From positions 62,001 through 126,000 of the forward strand of contig JANQLB010000078.1 of NCBI GenBank assembly GCA_028280805.1: 64,000 bases of DNA, written 5' to 3'. The notes under the pieces are model-generated. The model ran no database searches and was not told the DNA's origin. It worked only from the letters and a program-made list of their open reading frames with translations. How positions within the stretch are numbered: position 1 is the first letter of the stretch; each line of letters begins with the position of its first letter. Shown here piece by piece: positions 19,333 through 30,098 of this stretch. Origin of the DNA: Tissierellales bacterium (GTDB taxonomy: Bacteria; Bacillota; Clostridia; Tissierellales; VENL01). The translations under genes were made by a program, and so were the position numbers.

Positions 19333-20691
19333 ATGAAATATATTAATGAAATGCCCAAACAAGTACCAGTTTTAGATGAAGTAGACGTCTTAGTAGTTGG
19401 AGGAGGTCCTTCTGGTTTAGCTGCAGCATTAGCATCAGCCAGAGAAGGTGTTAGTACAATGCTGCTTGAAAGATATGGTTGCTTTGGTGGTGTTATTACT
19501 CAGGTAGGAGTAGAAGGATTTGCATGGTATAGACATGAAGGTACAGTTGAAGCAGGCGGTATTGCTTTTGAGTTTGAAGAAAAAGCAAAGTCTCTAGGTG
19601 CAAGTACAAAAGAGTGTCAATCTGACAGTCAGGCCCTTGATGCTGAAATGTTTAAATATGTTGCAGATGTTATGATTAAAGATGCTGGTGTAAAGCCCCT
19701 TTTACACTGCTATGCTGTTGAAGCTATTGTTGAAGACAATGTAATTAAGGGCATTATTACTGAAAGTAAATCAGGCAGACAAGCTATATTAGCTAAGAGA
19801 GTAATTGATTGTTCAGGAGATGCTGATGTTGCAGCTTTAGCAGGAGCACCATTTGCTAAAAGAGATCAACTATCTTGGGTTACACCACTTTTTCACTGTA
19901 GAGGTGTTGATGGGGAGAAGTTTTTAAAGTATATTAACGAGGATCTTAAACCAACATATAGTAATTGGAAAGGTGAATGGTCTATGGAGACTGACGGTAA
20001 AGAGGATGATATGTTTAGTCCATATATCGTTAAACCATTCTGTAATGCAAAAGATGATGGATTTATTCAAGATACTGATACTGTTGCATATGGAGGCACT
20101 TATAGTACAGTTTCTCCCGAAGGAGAAGTAACACAACTAAATGTTGTATTTATGGGAGGTATTGATTGTACTAATGTAGAGGATTTAACTCGTGCCGAAA
20201 TTGAAGGAAGAGAGGCAGTAATAAATGCTATAGCAGCTCTTAAAAAATATACGCCGGGCTTTGAGAATGCTAGACTTAGAAACTTTGGAATGACTATGGG
20301 TACAAGAGAATCAAGACAAATTGAAGGTCATTACAAAATGACCGGTGATGATGTAATGGGTGAAGGAAGATTTGAAGACTCTATTGGTATATTTCCGGAG
20401 TTTATAGATGGTAATGGAATACTTTGGGTTCCAATTACAGGGAGATATTTTCAAATACCTTACAGAGCTATTTTGCCTAAAAAAATAGATAACTTACTTG
20501 TTGCAGGTAGAAGTATATCTGGAGATATTAATGCACATAGTGCGTTTAGAAACATGAGCTGCTGTGTTGTTACGGGTCAAGGAGCCGGGGTTGCAGCTGC
20601 TATATCAGTTAAAGATGATGTCCCAACATCGAAGGTTAATATCAAGAAGGTTCAAGAAGCTCTTAAAAAACAAAATGTTAGAGTTTTTTAG
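19333..20691 (+). CDS. FAD-dependent oxidoreductase (PF12831-like), paralogue of 16672-17985
   Basis: VLVVGGGPSGLAAALASAREGVSTMLLERYGCFGG; DCSGDADVAALAGAP; GTRESRQIEGHY; ATG 19333 after AGAGGTGA. Confidence 0.88.
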   Translation: MKYINEMPKQVPVLDEVDVLVVGGGPSGLAAALASAREGVSTMLLERYGCFGGVITQVGVEGFAWYRHEGTVEAGGIAFEFEEKAKSLGASTKECQSDSQALDAEMFKYVADVMIKDAGVKPLLHCYAVEAIVEDNVIKGIITESKSGRQAILAKRVIDCSGDADVAALAGAPFAKRDQLSWVTPLFHCRGVDGEKFLKYINEDLKPTYSNWKGEWSMETDGKEDDMFSPYIVKPFCNAKDDGFIQDTDTVAYGGTYSTVSPEGEVTQLNVVFMGGIDCTNVEDLTRAEIEGREAVINAIAALKKYTPGFENARLRNFGMTMGTRESRQIEGHYKMTGDDVMGEGRFEDSIGIFPEFIDGNGILWVPITGRYFQIPYRAILPKKIDNLLVAGRSISGDINAHSAFRNMSCCVVTGQGAGVAAAISVKDDVPTSKVNIKKVQEALKKQNVRVF

Positions 20692-20751
20692 TTCCTTAAA
20701 GGAAATAGTCTAAAAAAGTATTGAAAAATTCACTTTTTTGATTAATAATAG

Positions 20752-22269
<1,518 letters not shown>

Positions 22270-22323
22270 GTTTTAGAAGTTTGAATATATATTAATAATT
22301 AAATAAAAAGGCAAGAGATTGAG

Positions 22324-22380
22324 AGCCGCATAAGTAGACTTGCAAAAGTAAGTCTGTCTTAGTGCGGCTTTTTGTTTTTT
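22324..22380 (+). promoter_or_regulatory. Attenuator-type terminator upstream of glpA-like gene, candidate GlpP antitermination target
   Basis: AGCCGCA-AAG-GACTT...AAGTC-CTT-TGCGGCT then T-run; glpP lies downstream in the same cluster. Confidence 0.65.
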
Positions 22381-22449
22381 ACACAAGGATTACTAGGTTA
22401 TCATAAAATGCATTATGATTATAATAACAGAACTAAAGGAGGAGCAATA

Positions 22450-23889
22450 ATGTACGATGTTACGATTATAGGGGCAGGAATTATAGGAACCTTCATAGCA
22501 AGAGAACTTGCTAGGTATACTCTAAGGATAGCTTTATTAGAAAAAGATAACGATGTCGCAAATGGGACTACAAAAGCAAATAGTGCAATCATTCATGCTG
22601 GATATGATGCTAAATCAGGAACTCTTAAGGCGAAGTTCAATGCATTAGGAAATCCTATGTTTGATAAAGTATGTGAGGAGCTGGATGTGCCATTTAAGAG
22701 AATAGGCTCTTTAGTATTAGCCTTTAGTGAAGATCAGATGGAGACCTTAGGGGAGCTTTATGAACAAGGCAGACAGAATAAAATACCAGACTTAAGAATT
22801 CTTAATAGAGATGAAGTCAAAGCTATTGAGCCAAATATCTCAGAGTATGTTGTAGGAGCCCTACATGCACCTACAGCTGGAATTGTTGGACCGTGGGAGT
22901 TAGCCATGGCATTAGCTGAAAACGCTGTAGATAATAATGTTGATTTGATGCTAAATAATGAAGTTATTAAAATTGAAAAGCAAGAAGATAGCTACGTAAT
23001 TTTCACAAATGAGCAACAAATAAAAACAAAGTATGTTATTAATTGTGCAGGAGTTTATGCTGATAATCTACACAATATGGTTGCAAAGCCTAGTTTTGAA
23101 ATAATTCCAAGAAGAGGACAATATTTTGTATTAGATAAGAGTGAAGGAAACATAACAAATTCTATTCTATTTCAATGTCCTACGAAATTAGGTAAAGGTG
23201 TACTGGTTTTACCAACAGTACATGAAAATATTTTAATAGGACCTGACGCTGAAGATATAGAAAACAAAGAAAATACAGAAACAACTGAAGAAAGATTATG
23301 TTATGTTATGGAAGCTTCAAGAAAAACCTTATCTAATGTACCGTTTAATTCAGTTATAACAAGTTTTGCAGGGTTAAGGGCTAAACCAAGCACTGAAGAT
23401 TTTATAATTGAAGAATCCAATCAATCTAAAGGTTTTATTAATGTTGCAGGGATTGAGTCTCCGGGATTATCAGCAGCACCTGCAATTGCAGAATATGTGG
23501 TTAATATGCTAAGAGACATGGATGGAAGCTTTAAACTAAACGAAGAATTTAATCCTATAAGAAGAAAAATGACTGTATTTATGGCTTTAAATGAAGAAGA
23601 GAAAAAAGAGATTATAAAGAAAGACCCCAGATACGGCAGAGTTATTTGTAGATGTGAAAACATCACTGAGGGAGAAATAGTAGATTCAATAAATAGAAAT
23701 GCGGGTGCCAGAACATTTGATGGTGTTAAAAGAAGGGTAAGACCCGGAATGGGTAGATGTCAAGGTGGTTTTTGCGGACCTCGAGTAATGGAAATTTTAG
23801 CAAGAGAACTTGGAGAAGACATAGTAGATATAGTTAAGGATAGTAAAAAATCATATATCGCTACAGGATTAACTAAGAATAATGTTTAA
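22450..23889 (+). CDS. NAD(P)/FAD-dependent oxidoreductase, anaerobic glycerol-3-phosphate dehydrogenase GlpA-like with C-terminal BFD-type [2Fe-2S] domain
   Basis: VTIIGAGIIGTFIARELARY; C-term VICRCENITEGEI...RPGMGRCQGGFCGPRV; start trimmed to ATG 22450. Confidence 0.9.
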   Translation: MYDVTIIGAGIIGTFIARELARYTLRIALLEKDNDVANGTTKANSAIIHAGYDAKSGTLKAKFNALGNPMFDKVCEELDVPFKRIGSLVLAFSEDQMETLGELYEQGRQNKIPDLRILNRDEVKAIEPNISEYVVGALHAPTAGIVGPWELAMALAENAVDNNVDLMLNNEVIKIEKQEDSYVIFTNEQQIKTKYVINCAGVYADNLHNMVAKPSFEIIPRRGQYFVLDKSEGNITNSILFQCPTKLGKGVLVLPTVHENILIGPDAEDIENKENTETTEERLCYVMEASRKTLSNVPFNSVITSFAGLRAKPSTEDFIIEESNQSKGFINVAGIESPGLSAAPAIAEYVVNMLRDMDGSFKLNEEFNPIRRKMTVFMALNEEEKKEIIKKDPRYGRVICRCENITEGEIVDSINRNAGARTFDGVKRRVRPGMGRCQGGFCGPRVMEILARELGEDIVDIVKDSKKSYIATGLTKNNV

Positions 23890-23935
23890 TAGTTTACAGT
23901 TAGTTTTTTAGTACAAGAGAATAGGAGATGAGAAT

Positions 23936-25198
23936 ATGCTTAAATACGACATCGTTATAATTGGTGGTGGTCCGGCTGGATTAGCTGCCGCAATAGAAGC
24001 TAAGAAAAATGGTATTGATAGTATATTAGTAATAGAACGAGACAGAGAATTAGGTGGCATTTTACAACAATGTATTCACAATGGATTCGGTCTTCATATT
24101 TTTAAAGAAGAGTTAACTGGACCTGAATATGCAGAGAAATTCATTGAAGAGTTAGAGAATATAGGAATTGAATATAAGCTTGATACAATGGTATTGGACG
24201 TTACAGATGATAAGATTGTAAATGCTATTAATACAAAAGATGGAGTTTTAACTATAAAGTCAAAAGCGGTAATATTTGCTATGGGCTGTAGAGAGAGGAC
24301 TAGAGGGGCAATAAATATTGCAGGTTCAAGACCTTCCGGTGTTTACAATGCCGGCATGGCACAAAGATTAATAAACATGGAAGGTGTTATGGTAGGTAAG
24401 AAAGTAATGATTTTAGGCTCTGGTGATATTGGACTAATTATGGCAAGAAGGCTTACCTTAGAAGGTGCAGAAGTCATAGGAGTATTATCCCGTGATAATT
24501 TTGCTGCCGGACTTATGAGAAATGTGGTTCAATGTTTAGAAGACTATAACATACCACTAATGCTACGTCAGACCATAAGTAAAATTAATGGAAAAGATAG
24601 GGTTGAGAGTGTTGTTGTAGTTAATTTAGATGAAAATAAGAAACCAATTTCAGGTTCTGAAACTGTTTATGAATGTGACACTCTACTTTTATCTGTTGGA
24701 CTGATTCCGGAAAACGAACTCTCTAGAAATGCCGGTATAAAAATAGATAGAGCTACAAAAGGACCTATAGTAAACGAATCTATGGAAACAAATGTAAATG
24801 GAATATTTGCTTGCGGAAATGTTGTACATGTACATGATTTAGTTGATTATGTTACTGAGGAAAGTAGAAGAGCAGGGAAAAGTGCGGCAGGATTCGTTAA
24901 AGGTGAGTTAAATAATAATGAATCTTTTATTGAAACAAAGCCTTCTAAAGGGATAAATTATATTGTTCCCCATAAAATCAGAGTAGAAAATTTAGAAAAA
25001 AGCTTAGAATTATTCATGAGGGTTAGAGGTGTATATAAGAATTCTAAACTTGTAGTAAAATTAAATGATAAAATAATTAAAGAGTTAAAGAAAAGACATA
25101 TGACTCCTAGTGAAATGGAGAAAATTGTTATAAATAAGAGCCTGTTAAGTGAACAAAAGGATGCAGTATTAACTGTAGAAGTAGTTAAGGAGGCGTAA
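23936..25198 (+). CDS. NAD(P)/FAD-dependent oxidoreductase (GlpB-position partner)
   Basis: IVIIGGGPAGLAAAIEAKKNG; CRERTRGAINIAGSRPSGV. Confidence 0.9.
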   Translation: MLKYDIVIIGGGPAGLAAAIEAKKNGIDSILVIERDRELGGILQQCIHNGFGLHIFKEELTGPEYAEKFIEELENIGIEYKLDTMVLDVTDDKIVNAINTKDGVLTIKSKAVIFAMGCRERTRGAINIAGSRPSGVYNAGMAQRLINMEGVMVGKKVMILGSGDIGLIMARRLTLEGAEVIGVLSRDNFAAGLMRNVVQCLEDYNIPLMLRQTISKINGKDRVESVVVVNLDENKKPISGSETVYECDTLLLSVGLIPENELSRNAGIKIDRATKGPIVNESMETNVNGIFACGNVVHVHDLVDYVTEESRRAGKSAAGFVKGELNNNESFIETKPSKGINYIVPHKIRVENLEKSLELFMRVRGVYKNSKLVVKLNDKIIKELKKRHMTPSEMEKIVINKSLLSEQKDAVLTVEVVKEA

Positions 25199-25200
25199 TT

Positions 25201-25581
25201 ATGGAGAAAAAAGAAATGGTTTGTATAGTATGTCCTGTTGGATGTCGATTAGAGGTTTTTGAGGATGATAAAAGTAAATCCGGTTATATAGTTAAAAACG
25301 CAGCTTGTCCAAGAGGTGAAATCTATGCAGTAAAAGAACTTAAAAATCCTACTAGAGTTGTTACTTCAACAGTGAAGATTAAAAATGGTCTGCTTAATAG
25401 ATTACCTGTAAAAACTGATGGGACTATTTCAAAGGATAAGATATTTGAATGTATGGAAATAATTAATTCAATTGAAGTTGATGCACCTATAAAGGTAGGT
25501 CATATCATTGTTGAGAATGTCTTAGGAGAGGGAGTTAACATAATCGCAACAAGAAGTATGGCTTTAGCTGAAAAAGAATAG
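25201..25581 (+). CDS. DUF1667 protein
   Basis: CIVCPVGCRLEVFED...ACPRGEIYAVKELKNPTRVVTSTVKI. Confidence 0.9.
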   Translation: MEKKEMVCIVCPVGCRLEVFEDDKSKSGYIVKNAACPRGEIYAVKELKNPTRVVTSTVKIKNGLLNRLPVKTDGTISKDKIFECMEIINSIEVDAPIKVGHIIVENVLGEGVNIIATRSMALAEKE

Positions 25582-25711
25582 TCTAGTTATACACTAAATT
25601 CCAGTTGATTTAATGTATTTGATATATAAAATTAGTTACGGTTTTAGTATAATATAAAGTATAATAATAAATATCAAATTAGTGTAATATAAAATCACTG
25701 GAGTGAATAAG

Positions 25712-26278
25712 ATGAAAAATGATTTTTTAGATAAAACAAATATAAACCCGATAATTGTAGCTGTTAACAGTTCGGAAATGATTGAAGCAGCAATAAACTC
25801 TCAATGTGAAATCATCTTTCTATTAAAAGGCAGTATCTTTAACCTAAAAGGCATTGTTGATAAAGTCAAGGAGAATGGAAAAAACATCTATGTGCATATA
25901 GATTTGATGGATGGATTTTCCAAGGATGTAGCTGCATTGAAGTATATCTGCCAGATCATTAAGCCTGATGGAATAATTACAACTAAAAGCAGCTTGATAA
26001 AAGCTGCTAAGCAGCTTAATATGTTTGCAATACAAAGACTCTTTATAATTGACTCCTTATCTTTAGAAACAGGGATTAATTCCGTAAAACAGAATAAGCC
26101 GGATGCAATTGAAATAATGCCTGGTATAATGCCTAAGGTAACAAAGATTATTTCACAGGAAACAAAACTTCCAATTATTACTGGAGGTCTTATAAAAGAT
26201 AAAGAAGATGTGGTTAATAGTATTAAAGCTGGTGCTATAGGTATATCTACAAGTAAATTAGAAATATGGGAGATGTAA
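25712..26278 (+). CDS. glpP: Glycerol-3-phosphate-responsive antiterminator GlpP
   Basis: CEIIFLLKGSIFNL, HIDLMDGFSKD, IEIMPGIMPKV, ITGGLIKDKEDV. Confidence 0.93.
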   Translation: MKNDFLDKTNINPIIVAVNSSEMIEAAINSQCEIIFLLKGSIFNLKGIVDKVKENGKNIYVHIDLMDGFSKDVAALKYICQIIKPDGIITTKSSLIKAAKQLNMFAIQRLFIIDSLSLETGINSVKQNKPDAIEIMPGIMPKVTKIISQETKLPIITGGLIKDKEDVVNSIKAGAIGISTSKLEIWEM

Positions 26279-26303
26279 ATATATTTTAAAATAGCATTAA
26301 AAT

Positions 26304-26338
26304 AAAAAGATAGTATTATCTGGCAATACTATCTTTTT
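26304..26338 (+). terminator. Terminator after glpP
   Basis: AAAAAGATAGTATT...AATACTATCTTTTT perfect 14-bp stem. Confidence 0.85.
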
Positions 26339-26443
26339 ATGTTTAATGATGTAGCTGTAATCAAAGCTTGTACCTTTATTCGTTATAATTAAATTTCTTT
26401 ATTAAACTGGTTCACTGATCTCTTGTTCCTAGGAGTTATGAAA

Positions 26444-27340
26444 TTATTTGATAGACTTGATAATAGATTTGTTTATCTTTACACTTTCCAGCTTTTCTGA
26501 AAGAGTATCTTTATTAAAATCTCCAGCATTTAAAAATACCGCAATCTTATCTAGAGATTCTAATTCTTCACTTTTTATATTACTGTTTTCTCTTCCCATA
26601 ATTGCCCAACAGTCCCAAGCAAGAGGCTCTAACTTATTTAGACATAACAAGTCACGAATCATATTATCCCGAACAAACCATGTTCCTTTTAGTTCTTCTT
26701 CATAAGTACCATAATTATTTGGATCATGTCCATTTTCTCTACAATTAATCCAAGCTTCTGCTCCTGTCATAAAATACTCATTTGATACATCATATGGGTT
26801 ATAATCCAACTCAATTAATCCTTTAAATAAATCTGACGGTAATGATTCTTTTCTAAAATGTACTTGATTCATCCAAGGATCTACCCTAATCCAACTGTTT
26901 TTTGATTTATCCCAATATTCACAAACCCAATGATCAAAGTTTTTCTTTTGAAACGGATCGAAAAAAGTTGCAAATCCTGATCTTAATCGAGCAGGAATCT
27001 TATTGTTTCTCAATATAGAACACATCATAAGTGATAAATCTCTACAATTTCCTAATAAAAATTTCTCATTACTTCTTGGATTTAGTAAGCTTGAATCATC
27101 TCTATCCATTACTTCTTTTAATTTACTTTCAATTCCTCTTATATTACTGTCACTTATATGTTTTTGTGGGATTGAAATTATTTGCATAGTTACTAATAAA
27201 TCAATTAGCATAAATTTATGAATAACTTCACACAGATTAGGAATTTCTGTAGAAATGTCATCCAGTAAGTGTTTATAAGACCCTGGAGACGATATTAATC
27301 CTTGTTCACTGTAATACTCTAAAAAATTTTCTGATTTCAT
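26444..27340 (-). CDS. Transglutaminase-like domain protein
   Basis: GNCRDLSLMMCSILRNNKIPARLRSGFATFF...HWVCEYWDKSKNSWIRVDPW Cys-His-Asp triad order; start trimmed to MKSENF. Confidence 0.8.
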   Translation of the reverse strand: MKSENFLEYYSEQGLISSPGSYKHLLDDISTEIPNLCEVIHKFMLIDLLVTMQIISIPQKHISDSNIRGIESKLKEVMDRDDSSLLNPRSNEKFLLGNCRDLSLMMCSILRNNKIPARLRSGFATFFDPFQKKNFDHWVCEYWDKSKNSWIRVDPWMNQVHFRKESLPSDLFKGLIELDYNPYDVSNEYFMTGAEAWINCRENGHDPNNYGTYEEELKGTWFVRDNMIRDLLCLNKLEPLAWDCWAIMGRENSNIKSEELESLDKIAVFLNAGDFNKDTLSEKLESVKINKSIIKSIK

Positions 27341-27665
27341 GATAATTCTCCTTTCAAAATTTAAGTATTTAGCATTGATGTTTTTATGATACCAAATTAA
27401 ATATGACAACAGACTGTCATGTTTGTAGTTTATTTTCTGATTAAAAATATTAGGAAGCTATATTTGGATGCACAAACAGTATATAAAGATAGTAATAATT
27501 TGTAGCATATATTCGTGTATGTCCTTTTTTTGCACTTTTCTTTTAGCATGTCATATTCTGTAATGGTCTTCATATATATATATTGAAGTACATTTCTAGT
27601 GTGAATTTCTATTTTTTATTAATGTTGACATAAGTTATCCATTATTATAAAAAGGGGGAAAGTTT

Positions 27666-29144
27666 ATGGATAATTTTGATATATACAAAGACATCTCAGA
27701 AAGAACAGATGGAGATATTTATGTAGGAGTAGTAGGACCTGTGAGAACAGGAAAGTCAACGTTTATTAAAAGATTTATGGAACTTTTAGTTTTGCCAAAC
27801 ATTGATAATAAGTATAAAAAAGAAAGAGCTAATGATGAACTGCCACTAAGCGGTTCAGGAAAAACAATTATGACTACTGAACCTAAATTTGTTCCTAATG
27901 AGGCGATAGATTTAACTATAAAGGAGAATGTTTCCTTTAAGGTTAGAATGGTTGACTGTGTAGGATACTTAGTTGAAGGGGCATTAGGTCATGAGGAAGA
28001 TAATATGCCGAGAATGGTCAGCACTCCGTGGTATGAAAAGGATATACCGTTTGAAGAAGCAGCAGAAATTGGTACTAAAAAAGTAATTAACGACCATTCA
28101 ACTATAGGAGTAGTGGTTATTACTGACGGTTCTATAACAGATATTCAAAGGTCAAATTACATACAGTCTGAAGAAAGAGTTATAAACGAGCTTAAAGAAT
28201 TAGAAAAACCTTTTGTTATTCTTCTGAACTCCAAGCATCCTGATCTAGATAGTACGATTGCTCTTAGAGAAAATTTGGAAGAAAAATATAAAGTTCCAGT
28301 AGTGAATGTAGATTGTATGAATATGCGTTTAGATGATGTTGAGAATATTCTTGAAAAAGTATTGATGGAGTTTCCGGTTAAGGAAATTAACATCAATCTT
28401 CCGGGGTGGGTTGAAGGTCTCTCAAGAAATCATCCTATTAGAAGCGGTATACTTGGGGTAGTTAAAGATTCAGTTTCAAATTTACAAAGATTAAGTGAAA
28501 TAAAATCAGGTATTAATGTATTTAACGAGCTGGATGTTGTTAAATCAGCTAAAGTAAAAGAAATAAAACTTGGAGAAGGTATAACAAATGTTGATGTTGA
28601 AGTGGATAGTAATTTATTCTATAATGTTTTAGGGGAATTATCGGGTTATAAGATTGAAGGAGATTATCAAATCCTTGCTCTGGTGAGAAAGCTGTCTGAG
28701 GCTAAAAAGGAATATGATAAGCTTGAGAATGCAATGGTAGATGTTAAAGATAAAGGATACGGACTGGTTCATCCTAGTCTGGAAGAACTTGAATTAGAAG
28801 AACCTGAGATATTTAAGCAAGGTAATAGATTTGGTGTAAAATTAAGAGCAAATGCTCCTAGTATTCATATGATAAAGGCTGATATAGCAACAGAAGTATC
28901 ACCGTTGATAGGAACTGAGAAGCAAAGTGAAGAATTGGCAAAATATTTCTTAGATCAATTTGAAAATGATCCATCAAAGATATGGGAATCTAATATGTTT
29001 GGAAAATCTCTCCATGACTTAGTTAGCGAGCAATTACAAGGTAAATTAAATATGATGCCAGAAGATGCACAAGAGAAAATCCAGAGGACACTTCAAAGGA
29101 TTGTTAATGAAGGTAGTGGCGGGTTAATCTGCATTATAATATAA
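27666..29144 (+). CDS. spoIVA: Stage IV sporulation protein A
   Basis: MDNFDIYKDISERTDGDIYVGVVGPVRTGKSTFIKRFMELLVLPNI; C-term GGLICIII. Confidence 0.98.
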   Translation: MDNFDIYKDISERTDGDIYVGVVGPVRTGKSTFIKRFMELLVLPNIDNKYKKERANDELPLSGSGKTIMTTEPKFVPNEAIDLTIKENVSFKVRMVDCVGYLVEGALGHEEDNMPRMVSTPWYEKDIPFEEAAEIGTKKVINDHSTIGVVVITDGSITDIQRSNYIQSEERVINELKELEKPFVILLNSKHPDLDSTIALRENLEEKYKVPVVNVDCMNMRLDDVENILEKVLMEFPVKEININLPGWVEGLSRNHPIRSGILGVVKDSVSNLQRLSEIKSGINVFNELDVVKSAKVKEIKLGEGITNVDVEVDSNLFYNVLGELSGYKIEGDYQILALVRKLSEAKKEYDKLENAMVDVKDKGYGLVHPSLEELELEEPEIFKQGNRFGVKLRANAPSIHMIKADIATEVSPLIGTEKQSEELAKYFLDQFENDPSKIWESNMFGKSLHDLVSEQLQGKLNMMPEDAQEKIQRTLQRIVNEGSGGLICIII

Positions 29145-29147
29145 TAA

Positions 29148-29170
29148 AAGGGAAGGTAAAACCTTCCCTT
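29148..29170 (+). terminator. Hairpin after spoIVA
   Basis: AAGGGAAGG TAAAA CCTTCCCTT. Confidence 0.6.
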
Positions 29171-29190
29171 AGACTTTACCTATAGCCTGA

Positions 29191-29216
29191 AGAGATAGTC
29201 AAACCTATCTCTTTTA
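29191..29216 (+). terminator. Second hairpin after spoIVA
   Basis: AGAGATAG TCAAAC CTATCTCTTTTA. Confidence 0.6.
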
Positions 29217-29429
29217 TTAGTGTAGAAATTTTTTTCAAAGCATATATTTATATTGTAAACAGAAAAAATAATAATTGAAAATTAATATTGTTAAATGTTA
29301 TACATATTTATACGTGCCATTTTGCGTGCCAATCGTGCCATTTAAAACAAAATAAATCTTAAAATAAAAAAACCTTAAAAGTATAAACGTCTATTTTTCA
29401 AACATACAGCAATATATAAAAACAAAAAA

Positions 29430-29506
29430 TGGTCGGGATGACTGGACTTGAACCAGCGACCCCAAGTCCCCCAGACTTGTGCGCTACCATGCTGCGCCAC
29501 ATCCCG
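29430..29506 (-). tRNA. tRNA-Pro (anticodon GGG), CCA encoded
   Basis: Reverse complement CGGGATG...CAAGT CTGGGGG ACTTG...GCTGGTTCAAGTCCAGT CATCCCG ACCA; full cloverleaf. Confidence 0.95.
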
Positions 29507-29629
29507 AAAACATTATAAATTATACACAATTATAAGGTATTTGTAAAGAGTTTTTTTACCTAAAATGCTATTATATTATTATCCTATATGTTATACTATA
29601 GTTTAGTGATTATAAAAGGTTGTGATATT

Positions 29630-30013
29630 ATGACTATCTTTTTTTCTCATTTAGAAAAAATATTATATGTACTTTTAACAGTTAGTATTCTTGGTTATGT
29701 TTTTGTAGTTTTAAAGGAGAAATTCTACCTAACTAATAATACTATCATCATTGAAAATAAGGCTGTGACTGAAGAATATCTTGATGAGGCAGATATTAAA
29801 ATTTTCGCCTTAGGAGGAGAAAATGTAAAATCAGGTGATGAGGTAAGAATTGTTATGCATGGAAATAAAAAGGTGAGTGGTGTAATCATTGGAGCTAAGA
29901 AAAAGGAAAATTTACTACTGCTTGCGACTCACGATGATAGAGTGGAAAAACTTCATGTTAATAAAATCAAGAAATTCAAAGTTATTAGCAAGTATGGAAA
30001 GTTCTTTAAGTGA
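29630..30013 (+). CDS. Hypothetical membrane-anchored protein
   Basis: N-terminal TM helix; start trimmed to ATG 29630; upstream of HlyD-like gene. Confidence 0.6.
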   Translation: MTIFFSHLEKILYVLLTVSILGYVFVVLKEKFYLTNNTIIIENKAVTEEYLDEADIKIFALGGENVKSGDEVRIVMHGNKKVSGVIIGAKKKENLLLLATHDDRVEKLHVNKIKKFKVISKYGKFFK

Positions 30014-30098
30014 AACGGTGTTAAAAAAATTAGAGGAAATATCTAATAAGTGAAGAAATATATACTTTAAGAAAAGCATAGTTTTTGGTGGTGCTATA

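Noticed and set aside
22372-22449. 5' extension of the GlpA-like ORF
   Set aside because: Overlaps the terminator T-run; ATG at 22450 with AGGAGG-type RBS is the better start.
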